Shown: positions 23,480 to 37,863 of the stretch, in pieces
Layout of the letters: each line of letters begins with the position of its first letter
Numbering within the stretch: the first letter of the stretch is position 1
From: Ceratothoa steindachneri
Lineage: Eukaryota > Arthropoda > Malacostraca > Isopoda > Cymothoidae
DNA length: 64,000 nt
Assembly: GCA_963969495.1 (NCBI GenBank)
Contig: OZ018321.1
Span: forward strand, 193,314,087 to 193,378,086
Direction: 5' to 3'
Translations under genes and position numbers: made by a program
Notes under the pieces: generated by a model
The model's database searches: none
Told to the model about the DNA's origin: nothing
What the model saw: only the letters and a program-made list of their open reading frames with translations

Positions 23480-24780
23480 TAAGGAAAGGCTTGGGGGAAG
23501 GGATGGGTCTTCAAAGCACCAATAGAGGTGGATGAGCGAAAGACAGCAAGCAGCTCATTCCACATTCTCGGGGCAAATATAGAGAAAGCACGATCACCCA
23601 TCCAGCGCAGACGATGGCGAGGAATAATAAGTAGTGGAGCAGAGCCCGAGCGTAGAGTTCGGAAAGGGAGGGGGAGGGGGTCAGTGAGGAGAACAGGTAA
23701 GATGGAACAGATGTTTTTAAGGACCTATATATAAGAAGAAGGACCTTGAAGGTGATTCTGTATCGAATGGAGATCCAATGTGATTAAGCGAGAAGGAAAT
23801 TGCAGTGGTCTAGGCGGGAAGTGACTAAGGCGTGAATGCCAATATCTTGTTAGTATCGTACTTCATCGTACATTGGGAGTGGATGCGGCTGAAATTACGG
23901 AGATAGCGGAAAGAGGATTTGCCGACGTTGGCAACAGGAGTTTTGAGAGATAATAGACTATCATAGATGACGCCCAACTTTCAACTATCAGAAACGGGGG
24001 CGTGGGTAAGGGGCAAAGTTTTGATAAGGAGCAATAGTTTTGCAGTCCGTCAAGTCACCAGAAGTGCCCACGAGTATTCCCTTTACATGCTATCAACTTT
24101 GAAATAAAATGAAAGACCACGACGACTCATAAGAATACCAAAGGGAAAAAGATTAATTCGAAACGGACGCGAACCAAGAACAGACCCTCGCGGAACACAC
24201 AAAAAAAAACGGACCTCTATCGGCCAAGATATATAATTTCCAATATAAATACATTGAGTACGAGATGAAAGATACGAACAGAACCAGTCGAGGGGAGTCC
24301 TACAGACATCTAGGTATTTAGGAGAGGGTGAAGAAGAACAGTGTGGTCAACACTAGCATATGCCTCCAAGAGCTCAAGAAGTAGCTCTGTGGAAGGCTAG
24401 CCAGCGTCTGTTGCACGCCGAAGCCGGTCCTTCGCATGTAAAAGAGTTAGTTCCTTAAAACCAAACGTAAAAAAGCTGGTTCCTTAAAACCAAACGTAAA
24501 AAAGCTGGTTCCTTAAAACCAGATGTAAAAATCTCATCATCGTTAAAGGAGGATAAGTGTTCTAGAATCCATACTGACACAAGACTTTGAGAGGAGTGGG
24601 AATTGAGAGATTTGGCGGTAGTCCTCCGAGTCGTTTGGGTCCAGATTCGGTTTCTTGAAGATAGAGAAAACAACAGCGTCTTTAACGTCAGATGGTACTA
24701 TTTGAGACGAGGGAAGCGTGGAAAATATCAATGAGGTAAAGAAAGGCAACAGGTAGGAACTAGCAGTAAAGAATTGAAGG
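23480..24780 (-). pseudogene. LINE reverse transcriptase, CR1/L2-type, decayed
   Basis: On the minus strand the RT blocks occur in order. First PSDVKDAVVFSIFKKPNLDP and EDYRQISQFPLLSKS (YRPIS block, about 24690-24560). Then PLDWFCSYLSSRTQCIYIGN (about 24295) and VPRGSVLGSRPFRINLFPLG (PQGSVLGP block, about 24190). Next KLGVIYDSLLSLKTPVANVG (LGVxxDxxLSxxxHV, about 23970), SSFRYLRNFSRIHSQ, and a C-terminal part near 23530. The YADD box is unrecognisable. This order and the LLPLG after the GSVLG block suit CR1/L2/Rex1-type LINEs. Many frameshifts. A 29-bp direct triplication lies inside at about 24447-24535. Confidence 0.8.
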
Positions 24781-24901
24781 GAAATAAGTCAAGGGGAGAA
24801 TGGTGTTTTTTTTTTTAAGAGAAAAGTAAGAAAGTTAATACTCCCTCTTGCCATGATTATTTAGGGTCCATAGTTACTCGCACGCGAGGAATAGAAACAT
24901 A

Positions 24902-25312
24902 CAGAGTTGGGCGGTCCGCTACATTAGGCCGCTACTCCGCTGCTTGCGGACTCTCTAAATGATAGCGGAGTAGCAGAAGCGGTTGCTATAAGAAAAAAGT
25001 AGCGGAGTAGTGGGTAGTGGACTAAAAAAATCAATACCACTACCTATTTTACGTTTTTTTACAATAAAGCTGATAATTTTGGATGTAATATACATTAGTT
25101 TTCATTGAAATTTATTAAAAATTAATGAAAAGCTGTTTTGGGGGTCAGCGCTTTAGTAGTGCTTTACAATAAAAAGTAGCGATAGCGGAGTAGCGGGTAG
25201 CGGTTTCGCGATTTTGAAAAAGTAGCGCTAGTAGCGATAGCGTTTTCAGCTAGCCATTGTAGCGGAGTAGCGGAGAGCGGTTTAAAAAATTTAGTAGTGG
25301 CGCCAACCTCTG
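24902..25312. mobile_element. hAT-type MITE (AGCGGAGTAGCGG repeats)
   Basis: The left end CAGAGTTGGGCGGTCCGCTA and the right end (minus strand CAGAGGTTGGCGCCACTA) are similar inverted termini beginning CAGAG, as in hAT elements. The interior is built from GTAGCGGAGTAGCGG-like subterminal repeats in both orientations and has no coding capacity. Target-site duplication not detected (flanks GAAACATA and CCAACAGA differ). Confidence 0.6.
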
Positions 25313-26531
25313 CCAACAGAGGCTATGCCATAACGGGTATGGACAACCTTGGCAAAGAAGAAGGCGAAGAATTTAGCAGGGAAGATAAAGGGAAGAAACA
25401 AAAGGGCAGAAAGATCAGCGAGGAACTGAAACAAAGAGATTGGCTTAAATCCGCAAACAAATATAAAAAATGTTGATCTTTGGGAGATAGACAGAAATTT
25501 ATATTAATTTAATGACTTTAATGATGCAATTCTAAAATATAAATAAAAAAAAAACAATATAAATGAGTTTCTAAACATAGGAACATGTAAAATATGAAAA
25601 CAAATTAGAACCACAACGAATCCTTTAATTTCTTTTATTCCTTCATGACTGGGGCAGGAGTACCACTACTACTGGGTATTTGCAAAGGGTCCGGGTATGG
25701 AAAGGTTAAGAATTTAGCCTCTTTGATCATCGTTAAAGTTCGGTTGTAACAAATTTCCCACAAAATGATGTGGGCGTATATCGTTGCTACTAGAATTACC
25801 CCCCCTCCCCCATCATTTACACCACCCCAAGAGGGTCCCATGTAGACTGCTACAGCTGATACCTGGTGGGCCACTAGGCCCATCCAAACCCAGTGCCCTG
25901 GCAGTCTCAAATTAGATTGAGGCTATCTGGGAGTTTTCCTTCTAGATATCTCCCTTTTACCCCATTTTCGCCGTTTTTTTACAAACCTTTTTTCACCTAA
26001 GTTTGCAGGCTACTCGTCGACCAGAGTTCATCCACTCATCCCTAGTCAATGCCGGGAGGGGGGGGGGATGTTGACCTCTTTCCTCTTGGCCCCGGTTGGC
26101 AACGGTGGTTTTTAACATGATTGCACTGTGCCCTCTCATGACCCTGTCTCGTGCCCTGAAATCTCTTTTCTTCTGTATCCAAGCCCCGAGGGTGCACTCC
26201 GCTGAGGCACATTTGGTCACCGGGGGAGAAAAGTGGGAACTGGTGCCAAGTTGGGTCAACCGGCACCCTATGTGCCACCTTCTGCCCTGGCTCCAGGGCG
26301 CGCATTAGTTATTGCTTTCCGTTTTAAAATAATGGTCGCTGTGCAAAATAGACCCCATGATGAATATTCATAAATAGTACCCTTCCTGACGGTGGAGGGC
26401 GTGCCCCTTCTCCCTGATAGCTGCCCCTATCGTCTCCCTCTCAACTGCAGATTTGGCGGCCCATACCCCCCCCCTCACCCCCACCTGAAAAGGTGGATGC
26501 CCCTTTGTTCTCAATGGGGACTAGGAGCTGG
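25313..26531. other. No gene recognised
   Basis: Overlapping minus-strand frames at 25993-26305 (Arg/His/Pro-rich) match nothing recognised. GC rises and poly-C/poly-G runs occur at about 25801 and 26057. Confidence 0.45.
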
Positions 26532-26815
26532 TTTTATAATTGGTCACCTTTTGAAATAATGTCTTGTTGGCCTTTTTAAGTTTTCTTCTTATGTATTAGC
26601 AATTTTTTGAGTCAGCTTTAAAGCAAATCTAATTGTTGCCAAGTCATATTAAAAATTTTTAACTTTAGTACATTTTACTGATATTTTATAATTGGTCACC
26701 CTTTAAAATAATGTGTTGTTGGAATTTTCAAGTTTTCTTCATATGTATTAACTTTGTAAACTTATTCTAGTCTGAAGATGAGAACTTGTAGTTTTCGAAA
26801 CGTTGTGAAAAATTA
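26532..26815 (+). mobile_element. PLE 3' end with internal direct repeat
   Basis: TTTTATAATTGGTCACC followed by AATAATGTSTTGTTGG and AAGTTTTCTTCWTATGTATTA occurs twice in the same orientation (26532-26602 and 26684-26755). The second copy leads directly into a hammerhead-like motif and then a CT/TA microsatellite, the usual order at PLE ends in this window. No PLE coding sequence was recognised upstream. Confidence 0.55.
26766..26812 (+). ncRNA. Hammerhead-like motif, PLE type (complete core)
   Basis: The core CUGAAGA is at 26772-26778, followed by one extra U. Stem II is GAGAAC/GUUUUC (one G-U pair) with loop UUGUA. GAAA is at 26797-26800, then the palindromic stem III ACGU and U17. Stem I is weak (only wobble pairs next to the core), which lowers confidence in activity. 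The (CT)n/(TA)n tract starts about 50-100 nt downstream. Confidence 0.6.
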
Positions 26816-26854
26816 AAAGATGCTGCATCCGTTTCTCGTGGCTCTGGGATTTAT

Positions 26855-31149
<4,295 letters not shown>

Positions 31150-31400
31150 ATAGAGAAAACAACAGAGAGAAAAATCATAGCGAAAACAACATAGCGAAAC
31201 AACCTAGAGAAAAGAACATAACAAAAACAACATAACGAAAACAACATAACGAAAACAACCTAGAGAAAATAACAGCGAAAACAACCTAGAGAAAATAACA
31301 GTGAAAACAACATAACATCAACATAGAGAACACGACATAGCGAAAAGAACAGAAAAAACAGCATAACGAAAACAATATAGAGAATGCATCATACAGAAAA
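31150..31400. repeat. Degenerate GAAAACAACATA-type tandem repeat
   Basis: Repeated GAAAACAACATAAC and TAGAGAAAATAACA units of about 13-26 bp. Frames across it are repeat artefacts. Confidence 0.8.
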
Positions 31401-32404
31401 GAACATATGGAAAAGAACACTGATGCTCGCGTTATTAATGGAAGATCCGCCGAAGTAGGGAAAGTGCACATCGAGCTTCGTTTCACCCAATTATCGAAAG
31501 CCTTTGAGGATTCGACGTTGCTGCATCCTGAGCGGGAGAGGTCGATCACCGTGAGGCGATCAGAGGAGACCTCTAAATCACGCGACGATGCTCGAGTGCA
31601 AAATTCAAACTAAATCAAGTTGAGCCAAATTAAAAATTATGCAAACAAAACTGGATAAAATCGAAATTACCTTTGTATCAAAAATGCCCATCTAAGAGAA
31701 GGCATAATAGTTTAAACTTGCGTTTCCGTCCTGCTCTTTTTTCTATTCGCAATAATCCCTCCATACACATTACTAAAGCAGATCAATCTGTATAAAGCGT
31801 CTTATATTGATAAAATTAATTTATTACTAAATGACCAGGACACTTAGGCACCACTAGTGAAGGACCCTACGATCCAACTGAGTGACTTTGATAAAAAAAA
31901 TGCGTTTCCTTCTTAAAACATTTTCCTGATTTATTTGCCAAATTAAAATCTAGCAACGCCTCTCTGCCGTACTTGCATGTTTTTTTGTTAAAACTAACGA
32001 TACGAATAATCCCATGAGTCCTATCATAAGCTATGTGGGTTTAAGTCTCTTATTCTCTGTCTAAATGGTTTAAATCATTCCTTACTCTCCTAGTTAGTAC
32101 CATCTCTTAATATCATATTAAAAATAGTTACCAAATTATTGGTAAACTTAACTCAATTCCTTCACTCTTGTTAATTTTGATGTATCAATCCTAGACAACG
32201 ATCTCCAACCTATGTTATGAGTCATTATCTAGGAGTGAGCTTTGGGGGTGGAGGAGGGGCAGTATCTAAGAATGATCTTTTTAGGGAGGGGGTCATTATT
32301 TAGGAATAAATTTTTAAAATAAGTAATAATAATTGAAAATAAGATTGTTAAGATAAAAAGATAAAGTAAATATGCTTCTTAAGTTTGAATTTGGTTAAGA
32401 TAAT
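31401..32404. other. No gene recognised
   Basis: One 68-codon open frame (31407-31613, plus) has no recognised match. The rest is AT-rich with no feature. Confidence 0.45.
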
Positions 32405-32408
32405 ATTG

Positions 32409-32462
32409 GTTAGGTTTGGTTAGGTTCAAAAACCTAACCAAACCTAACCTGACCTGACCTAA
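32409..32462. repeat. Perfect hairpin of TTAGG-like units
   Basis: GGTTAGGTTTGGTTAGGTT and AACCTAACCAAACCTAACC are exact reverse complements separated by CAAA, a 19-bp stem with a 4-nt loop. CTGACCTGACCTAACC follows. Confidence 0.9.
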
Positions 32463-32879
32463 CCGATGTGGCAGGATCAATTCGGTTTGAATGGATTTGA
32501 AAATTTATGCCATTATATTTCTTTTTTACCCCTTGGATTAATATTTTACTTTTTGTTAGTTTAATTGTGTTTGTTTAGTTTGTTTGTCTATATTTTTATT
32601 TAATAAAAGTTATTTTAGCGATTTTTTTTTTAAATATGCCAATAAGTTTCTTAGGGGTCATTAACTATGATCGATATTTTGGGGAGGTCATCTTCTTCGA
32701 TTGAACTTTCTTGAGGGCCATTAATTAAGAAAGGTGTTCTCGGCGGTCGATGTCTAGGATTGATCCTTTTTGGTATATGTTCTTTGTTTATCATAGTACC
32801 GGTTGACGATCTGTACCCCTTACTTACTTAAGTTTTCCTTCAGTGGTAAATTTTAGCGTCAGAAGTTGGATTTAGCTAT

Positions 32880-33008
32880 TGGAAATTTTTTATCCTCATT
32901 CCTTTCCCTGTTTGTCTATAACAACATTTTTGGTATTTGTTGCACTCTATCGAATAAACAATGCCAGGTCAGGGGGGTAATTTTTGACAAGGATGCGATA
33001 AATTGTAG
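32880..33008 (-). repeat. Inverted PLE arm (left)
   Basis: Reverse complement of about 33285-33420. Both contain TGGCATTGTTTATTCGATAG and the start of a GIY-YIG segment (CCAAAAATGTTRTTATRGACA). The left arm stops inside that coding segment. Confidence 0.8.
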
Positions 33009-33284
33009 GCTCGTACTTAAAAAATAACATTTATGTTTAGAGGCATAAGTAAACGAGGTAATTTAATTAAAATATGGTTATAGGGATAAACTAATAAGTT
33101 TTAGGACTGAAACTTAAGGATATTAACATTAGTTTGATAATAGGAACGCTTGACGGACTTATAACAATTGTCGAGAATTACAAAGGGTAGCACAAATTTA
33201 TCCCTATTTTATATATTCTATCGACTTCTATGTCTAGGTATTCTGGTGAGTCAATTCTAAGGGCACGCAAAAACATAGAGGAGA

Positions 33285-33650
33285 ATACAATTTATCGCAT
33301 CCTTGTCAAAAATTCCCCTTCCCCCTCCGACCTGGCATTGTTTATTCGATAGAGTGCAATAACTGCCAAAAATGTTATTATGGACAAACCTGGAAAGAAC
33401 TAGATGTCCAGGTTAAGCAACATCAAGCCAATGTACGTAATCACACTTAACAATCTGCCTTTTTTCTACATATGTACAATCTTAACCATAGCATTAACTG
33501 GAACAGTGCCAAACCAGTCATAAAATGCAGTAATTATATTTCGAGAAATATATTAGAATGTATCTCCATCAACGCGTTCCCAAATTTCAATCTTAGCCCT
33601 GGTTTGTTCACGCTAGACCCCATTTTCACTGCATAAGTACATAAAATCTC
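33285..33650 (+). pseudogene. Penelope-like element A: GIY-YIG and C-terminus
   Basis: The plus-strand frame reads YRIECNNCQKCYYGQTWKEL near 33345. This is a GIY-YIG nuclease with the CxxC insertion of one animal PLE group, the YIG block appearing as YYGQT. It continues VKQHQANVRNH, a stop, NHSINWNSAKPVIKCSNYIS and RNILECISINAFPNFNLSPG, then FTLDPIFTA. PLEs use this endonuclease with an RT for target-primed insertion; the RT is absent here. The copy carries one in-frame stop. Its ribozyme lies about 110 nt downstream, followed by a TA tract. Confidence 0.8.
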
Positions 33651-33757
33651 AAATAAAGTTGTTTCAGGATTTTGTACCTCCTAATTAAGGTTCAGAGGTA
33701 GGTAGTCTAATCCCCCCCTTCCACTATTTACGGCAATGTATGTCCAGCCTCCTGTTC

Positions 33758-33803
33758 ATTCCTTGAAAAGGTCTTTAAGAATAAAGACGAAAGCACTCGG
33801 AAT
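33758..33803 (+). ncRNA. Hammerhead-like motif with U3/A8 core variant (PLE A)
   Basis: Stem I is AUUCC/GGAAU (33758-33762 with 33799-33803), five perfect pairs. The core reads UUGAAAA (33763-33769) in place of CUGANGA, so C3 is U and G8 is A. One extra G follows. Stem II is GUCUUU/AAAGAC, six perfect pairs. GAAA is at 33789-33792. Stem III is AGCACU, nearly palindromic, and C17 precedes the predicted cut. Pairing is among the best of the motifs here, which argues against chance. Confidence 0.6.
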
Positions 33804-33870
33804 CGATTTTCACTTTTCCTTTTTGTGTGTATCTGCATAACTTTGACTCACGTCCACTTTGTGACCTTTT

Positions 33871-33876
<6 letters not shown>

Positions 33877-33952
<76 letters not shown>
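33877..33952. repeat. (TA)n microsatellite shared by PLE A and B ends
   Basis: About 76 bp of TA. The ribozyme motif of A (plus strand) points into it from the left and that of the B left arm (minus strand) from the right. Confidence 0.97.
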
Positions 33953-33954
<2 letters not shown>

Positions 33955-34147
33955 CAGTAGGAAGGATATGACCATCAGTGACATTCTTATTTATTCCAAG
34001 CAACGTTTCGGATTACCTAATCCATCATAAGGCTAAAGGGATAAACACAATTTGTGAAGCGAACAAATTCGAACTTAAACTAAATACAAATCAAAAGCAA
34101 ATAATTAAGATAGTAAACCTATAAAATTAAAAGTATTAATAATTACA
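33953..34147 (-). repeat. PLE B left arm (inverted copy of its 3' end)
   Basis: Reverse complement of about 34715-34915. Shared blocks include TCCAAGCAACGTTTCGGATT, AATTTGTTCG-type sequence and AAATACAAATCAAAAGCAAA. It abuts PLE B coding sequence directly. Confidence 0.9.
33990..34047 (-). ncRNA. Hammerhead-like motif, PLE B left arm (G5 mutated)
   Basis: Same ribozyme as at 34822-34877 but with core CUUAUGA (34031-34025), so invariant G5 is U. Stem II GGAUU/AAUCC, GAAA and the palindromic ACGU stem III are intact. Expected inactive. It points into the TA tract at 33877-33952. Confidence 0.65.
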
Positions 34148-34565
34148 AAGATAGATATCCCTAAGGACTTGCGATATTTTCTCCTACCTGATCTCGGTCC
34201 TCTGAATCAAGAGGTTTCAAGACGGTACTGAAAAGTTCTTCAGGGTTTTTTTCCGCAAATACATTTCCGAATAACCTTCATTAACAATTTAAAAATAGGT
34301 ACTATTCGCTCGTTACACTCGAGGGTTTGCGCACACCTCGGCATTAGTTGCCGAACAGGAAAGTCTCTCGCCAGTAAGGAAGTCTCGCCAATCAGAGATC
34401 ACATTACAAAGTGTAAGGTTGATGCAAATATCAATAATTTTGAGATTCTGAGCTCTAATCCTAACATCACCCAGCTCAGAATTCTTGAATCTCTCTTCAT
34501 AAAAACACATTCGCCCACGTTAAATTCAGACTTAACCTGCCACCCATTATCGCTAATAGCCACAA
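34148..34565 (+). pseudogene. Penelope-like element B: ORF C-terminal part
   Basis: The plus-strand frame IDIPKDLRYFLLPDLGPLNQ, then HFRITFINNLKIGT, matches FDVPKDSKYFIFPEMGPLNR and FKLVFVNKLNIGS of element D. A deletion follows that removes the GIY-YIG core. It resumes as AHLGISCRTGKSLASKEVSP, IRDHITKCKVDANINNFEIL and TQLRILESLFIKTHSPTLNS, again aligning with D. The element is 5'-truncated and its coding sequence sits between two inverted copies of its 3' end. Stops and frame changes are present. Confidence 0.8.
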
Positions 34566-34714
34566 CCAACCAGCTTTCAAACCTGTAAATATTCTACCGA
34601 CAACAAACTACCCATAATCGTGTCCGGTTTTGGTAAATTCCTTAGTCATTTCCCTGAATCGCTGACGGTAGGTATGAATTTGTTCCTCTCCTTTGCTTTG
34701 AGCTTATATGTATA

Positions 34715-34915
34715 TGTACTTGTAATTATTAATACTTTTAATTTTATAGGTTTACTATCTTAATTATTTGCTTTTGATTTGTATTTAGTTTAAGTTCGAA
34801 TTTGTTCGCCTCACAAATTGTGTTTATCCTTTAGCCTGATGATGGATTAGGTAATCCGAAACGTTGCTTGGAATAAATATGAATGTCACTGATGGTCGTA
34901 TCCTTCCTACTGAAA
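34715..34915 (+). repeat. PLE B right arm (3' end)
   Basis: Partner of 33953-34147. It carries the intact ribozyme core and ends in CTTCCTACTGAAATTAAA and AGCAACC ahead of the TA tract. Element D ends with similar TGAAATTAAA and AGCAACC blocks. Confidence 0.9.
34822..34877 (+). ncRNA. Hammerhead ribozyme, PLE B right arm (complete core)
   Basis: The core CUGAUGA is at 34836-34842, then one extra U. Stem II is GGAUU/AAUCC with loop AGGU. GAAA is at 34858-34861, then the palindromic stem III ACGU and U17. Stem I is AGC/GCU next to the core, followed by an internal loop, UCC/GGA and UUUA/UAAA with one bulge. This is the best candidate for activity in the PLE chain. Small PLE hammerheads with tiny stem III act as dimers in published work; dimerisation here is inferred from the palindrome. 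Confidence 0.75.
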
Positions 34916-34946
34916 TTAAAATTACACCTTCTTAAAAGCAACCTTG

Positions 34947-34950
<4 letters not shown>

Positions 34951-35022
<72 letters not shown>
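34951..35022. repeat. (TA)n then (GT)n microsatellite between PLE B and C
   Basis: About 60 bp of TA plus 12 bp of GT. The B 3' end lies to the left and the inverted left arm of C to the right. Confidence 0.97.
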
Positions 35023-36300
35023 ACCACGGAAGGAAACTGAATAAAAGGCAATAAATTAAACAATATGAGGGTAACATCAGATCTGAGACTAGTCAGTTTT
35101 GATGTCACCTCATTATTCAGCAAGTGCCCATTGATGACTTATTAGACTTCCTAGCCTCTATTCTAAATGCTTATGACCTCCCTTTACCAACCAATACGAT
35201 CAGTGAGTTTATTTGTTTATGTATTAAAAAGTGTAAATTTAGTTTCAACGACAAATTCTATGAACAAGTGTTTGGTATTGTTATGGGTAATCCCTTATCT
35301 CCCTCATTGTCAAATTTATATATGGGATTTTTCGAAACTAGGGTGATCCCCAATCTTTAGGCTACTTAAATTGTTTGGTTCCAGGATGTTGACGATATCC
35401 TGATAATTTTAAACAAAGGGTTTGACATCGATAGTTTTCTTTTAATAATCAACTCATTGGTTCCGTCAATTAAATTCACTGTAGAAAAGGAAGTAAATAA
35501 GAGCCTTACATTTTTGGATGTCCTAATAATTAGAGAACCACATAGATTTAAATTTACTGTTTATAGGAAACCGACAAATAATTAATCTTATTTCCATTTT
35601 TATTCAAGTCATACCAAAAATATAAAATCTGCTGTTTTTTCCTCCATGTATCTTAGGGCTCTTCGAATATGTAGTCCCGACTACATAAAGAATACACAAA
35701 AATTGAAGATATCGCTACCAATTTATGTTACCCAAAGTACTTTCTAGAAAAATGTATGAATATAGCCAAAAAAACATTTTTAATTGTAAATTAGAGACAA
35801 TAGAACCTTGTAAAAACCTATTAATTTTACCCTATCATGATAATTTTATGTCTGTAGTGCCCATTCTAAAACAACTTAATATTAAGGTAGCCTTTAAATA
35901 CAATCATACATTAAAAAATCCATTAATAAAGCATAGCCCCAATAATGGTAATAATGAAATTTACCGAATTCCATGTTTATATTGTAATTTATTCTATGTA
36001 GGCCAAACTTCCCAAAATGTTTCCGTAAGGACCCAACAACACAAAAAATGCAGGAATTGAGGGATATCTGAATAATGCCTTAGCTGTCCATAATTCCAAG
36101 ATGGGACACGGAATTAACTGGTCAAAAACTGATACTATAATCCATAGTAATGATTTTATAGGGAGAAATATCCTGGAATTATTTTTAATTTCCCACACAA
36201 AGGAGAGTAATCTCAACATTAGCCTAGGGCTGTTTTCGCTAGATCCAATTTTATCACTTTTTCTAAATCCGACTTATCTGATAGCATTAAAGAGTTGACC
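35023..36300 (+). pseudogene. Penelope-like element C: RT and GIY-YIG endonuclease
   Basis: The most complete PLE here. RT blocks in order are LRLVSFDVTSLFSK (35080, the SFDVTSLF block), KFYEQVFGIVMGNPLSPSLS and NLYMGFFE (35260-35335), FQDVDDILIIL (catalytic DD, 35375), KSLTFLDVLIIRE and FTVYRKPTN. YLRALRICSPDYI follows near 35655. The endonuclease frame 35725-36060 ends IYRIPCLYCNLFYVGQTSQN, a GIY-YIG domain with CxxC. The C-terminal GHGINWSKTDTIIHSNDFIG and LNISLGLFSLDPI lie at 36101-36298. Four or more frame changes. YVDD is DVDD. A fragment of its own 3' end (AACTGAATAAAAGGC) lies inverted at 35023-35055, and its ribozyme follows at 36352. Confidence 0.88.
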
Positions 36301-36351
36301 TCATAGAGAAAGGGGCTTAGTATAAATACTGTCTTATTTTTCTTACCATTG

Positions 36352-36390
36352 TAAGTTTGAAAATGTCGAATAGACGAAAGTACTAACTCC
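36352..36390 (+). ncRNA. Hammerhead-like motif with U3/A8 core variant (PLE C)
   Basis: Core UUGAAAA is at 36357-36363, with U at position 3 and A at position 8, then one extra U. Stem II is the short GUC/GAC with loop GAAUA. GAAA is at 36376-36379. Stem III is the perfect palindrome AGUACU and A17 precedes the predicted cut. Stem I is AGU/ACU (36354-36356 with 36386-36388). It shares the core variant with the motif at 33758. A TA tract starts about 80 nt downstream. Confidence 0.6.
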
Positions 36391-36468
36391 ATGCGCCTTT
36401 TATTCAGTTTCCTTCCGTTGTACATATTCATATTTATAGTTATCACGCGCTAACTTTCGTGATATTTC

Positions 36469-36751
<283 letters not shown>

Positions 36752-36840
36752 CGATGGGGTTGCTGCTAGCCAGACGAATCTTTAATTTCACCAGGAATGA
36801 GAGTACATGGAATGCGGAGAAATTCATCTTCATTTATTGG

Positions 36841-36886
36841 GGATAAACAACGTTTCGAGCTGTCCGCTCATCTTCGGGTTCTATGA
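36841..36886 (-). ncRNA. Hammerhead-like motif, PLE D 3' end (U4 changed)
   Basis: On the minus strand the core is CCGAAGA (36877-36871), so U4 is C. One extra U follows. Stem II is GAGC/GCUC with loop GGACA. GAAA is at 36856-36853, then the palindromic ACGU and U17. Stem I is AAC/GUU plus a G-U pair. The TA tract lies about 90 nt downstream. Confidence 0.6.
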
Positions 36887-37123
36887 TATAAAGGAATACA
36901 TAATTTACAATGAATTATAATATAAAAAAATTTGTCTAGAAATTAGAATATTAAGAGTGTTGACAAATCTCTACAAAAAAAAGAGACTTGTTTTCCTATA
37001 ATACAAAACCTAAGAAAATAGATAATTTATAATGAGTTAGAATATTAAAAGCCCTGACTCCAGAGAGAAGTGGGGGGGTGGGTGGATTGAAGTGTACATA
37101 GGTAAGTTGTATTGATAGTAGAG

Positions 37124-37862
37124 TTATGTCATAAGTAGGGGACCAGCGGATGAGTCACAATTAAGACTAGGGGCAGGGGATTTAATATAAAGGGATTCTA
37201 GTATTCTTAAGCTTTGTTCATTGTTATCTTGATCTATTATTGTAAAATTATCTAAAGTTATATCCGCGTTGCATTTGATTGCATGTGCTCTGATAGGAGA
37301 TGGTTCTTTATGATTGAGTGGTTTTTCAGTACGGGCGCTGATGCCCTTGTGTGTGGAGAACCTTGCTCCCAGGAAGCGAATCGTGCTTCCTATGTATCTT
37401 CCTTGGAGACACCGAGGACAGGTAAATTCGTAAACAACACGACTGCGCCTCCATAGAGGAGGTTTGTCCTTTTGACTGAACCAACTTCCAATATTGAGTT
37501 TGTTAACAAATACTAATTTGAAATTTGTATGGTAAAAATAGCGTTTAAATAATTTAGAAGACTTTCTCCTGAATTCTCTATTAAGGGGACCCATTTCGGG
37601 AAAAATAAAATATTTTGAGTCTTTAGGAACATCGAAGGAAGGATTGGGAGGTAAATATCGTGAATTCAAAAATTTACAAATAAGGGTATTTATTACTGAC
37701 AGGGGATAGCAATTATTCTTGAAATAGGATCTTAGGAATTCAAATTCTTCATACACCATATTTTCCATAGAACTTTCCAAAACATCAGGTCTGTGAGAAA
37801 TGCATGTGTTATTCAGCGTGGTAAATGGTATTAACAACAGCCACAAACATCGACTAGGATAC
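37124..37862 (-). pseudogene. Penelope-like element D: C-terminal RT edge and GIY-YIG endonuclease
   Basis: An open minus-strand frame of about 245 codons. ENMVYEEFEFLRSYFKNNCY and VINTLICKFLNSRYLPP form the segment after RT. VPKDSKYFIFPEMGPLN and FKLVFVNKLNIGSWF follow. SRVVYEFTCPRCLQGRYIGS then STIRFLGARFSTHKG is the GIY-YIG nuclease, with VVYEF as the GIY strand, a CxxC and YIGS. SPIRAHAIKCNADITLDNF and SLRILESLYIKSPAPSLN close the protein. No internal stop. The RT domain is missing: the frame runs at about 37862 into the reverse strand of a mariner, so its first residues are not PLE. The 3' UTR and ribozyme follow at 37.1-36.8 kb. Confidence 0.88.
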
Positions 37863-37863
37863 G

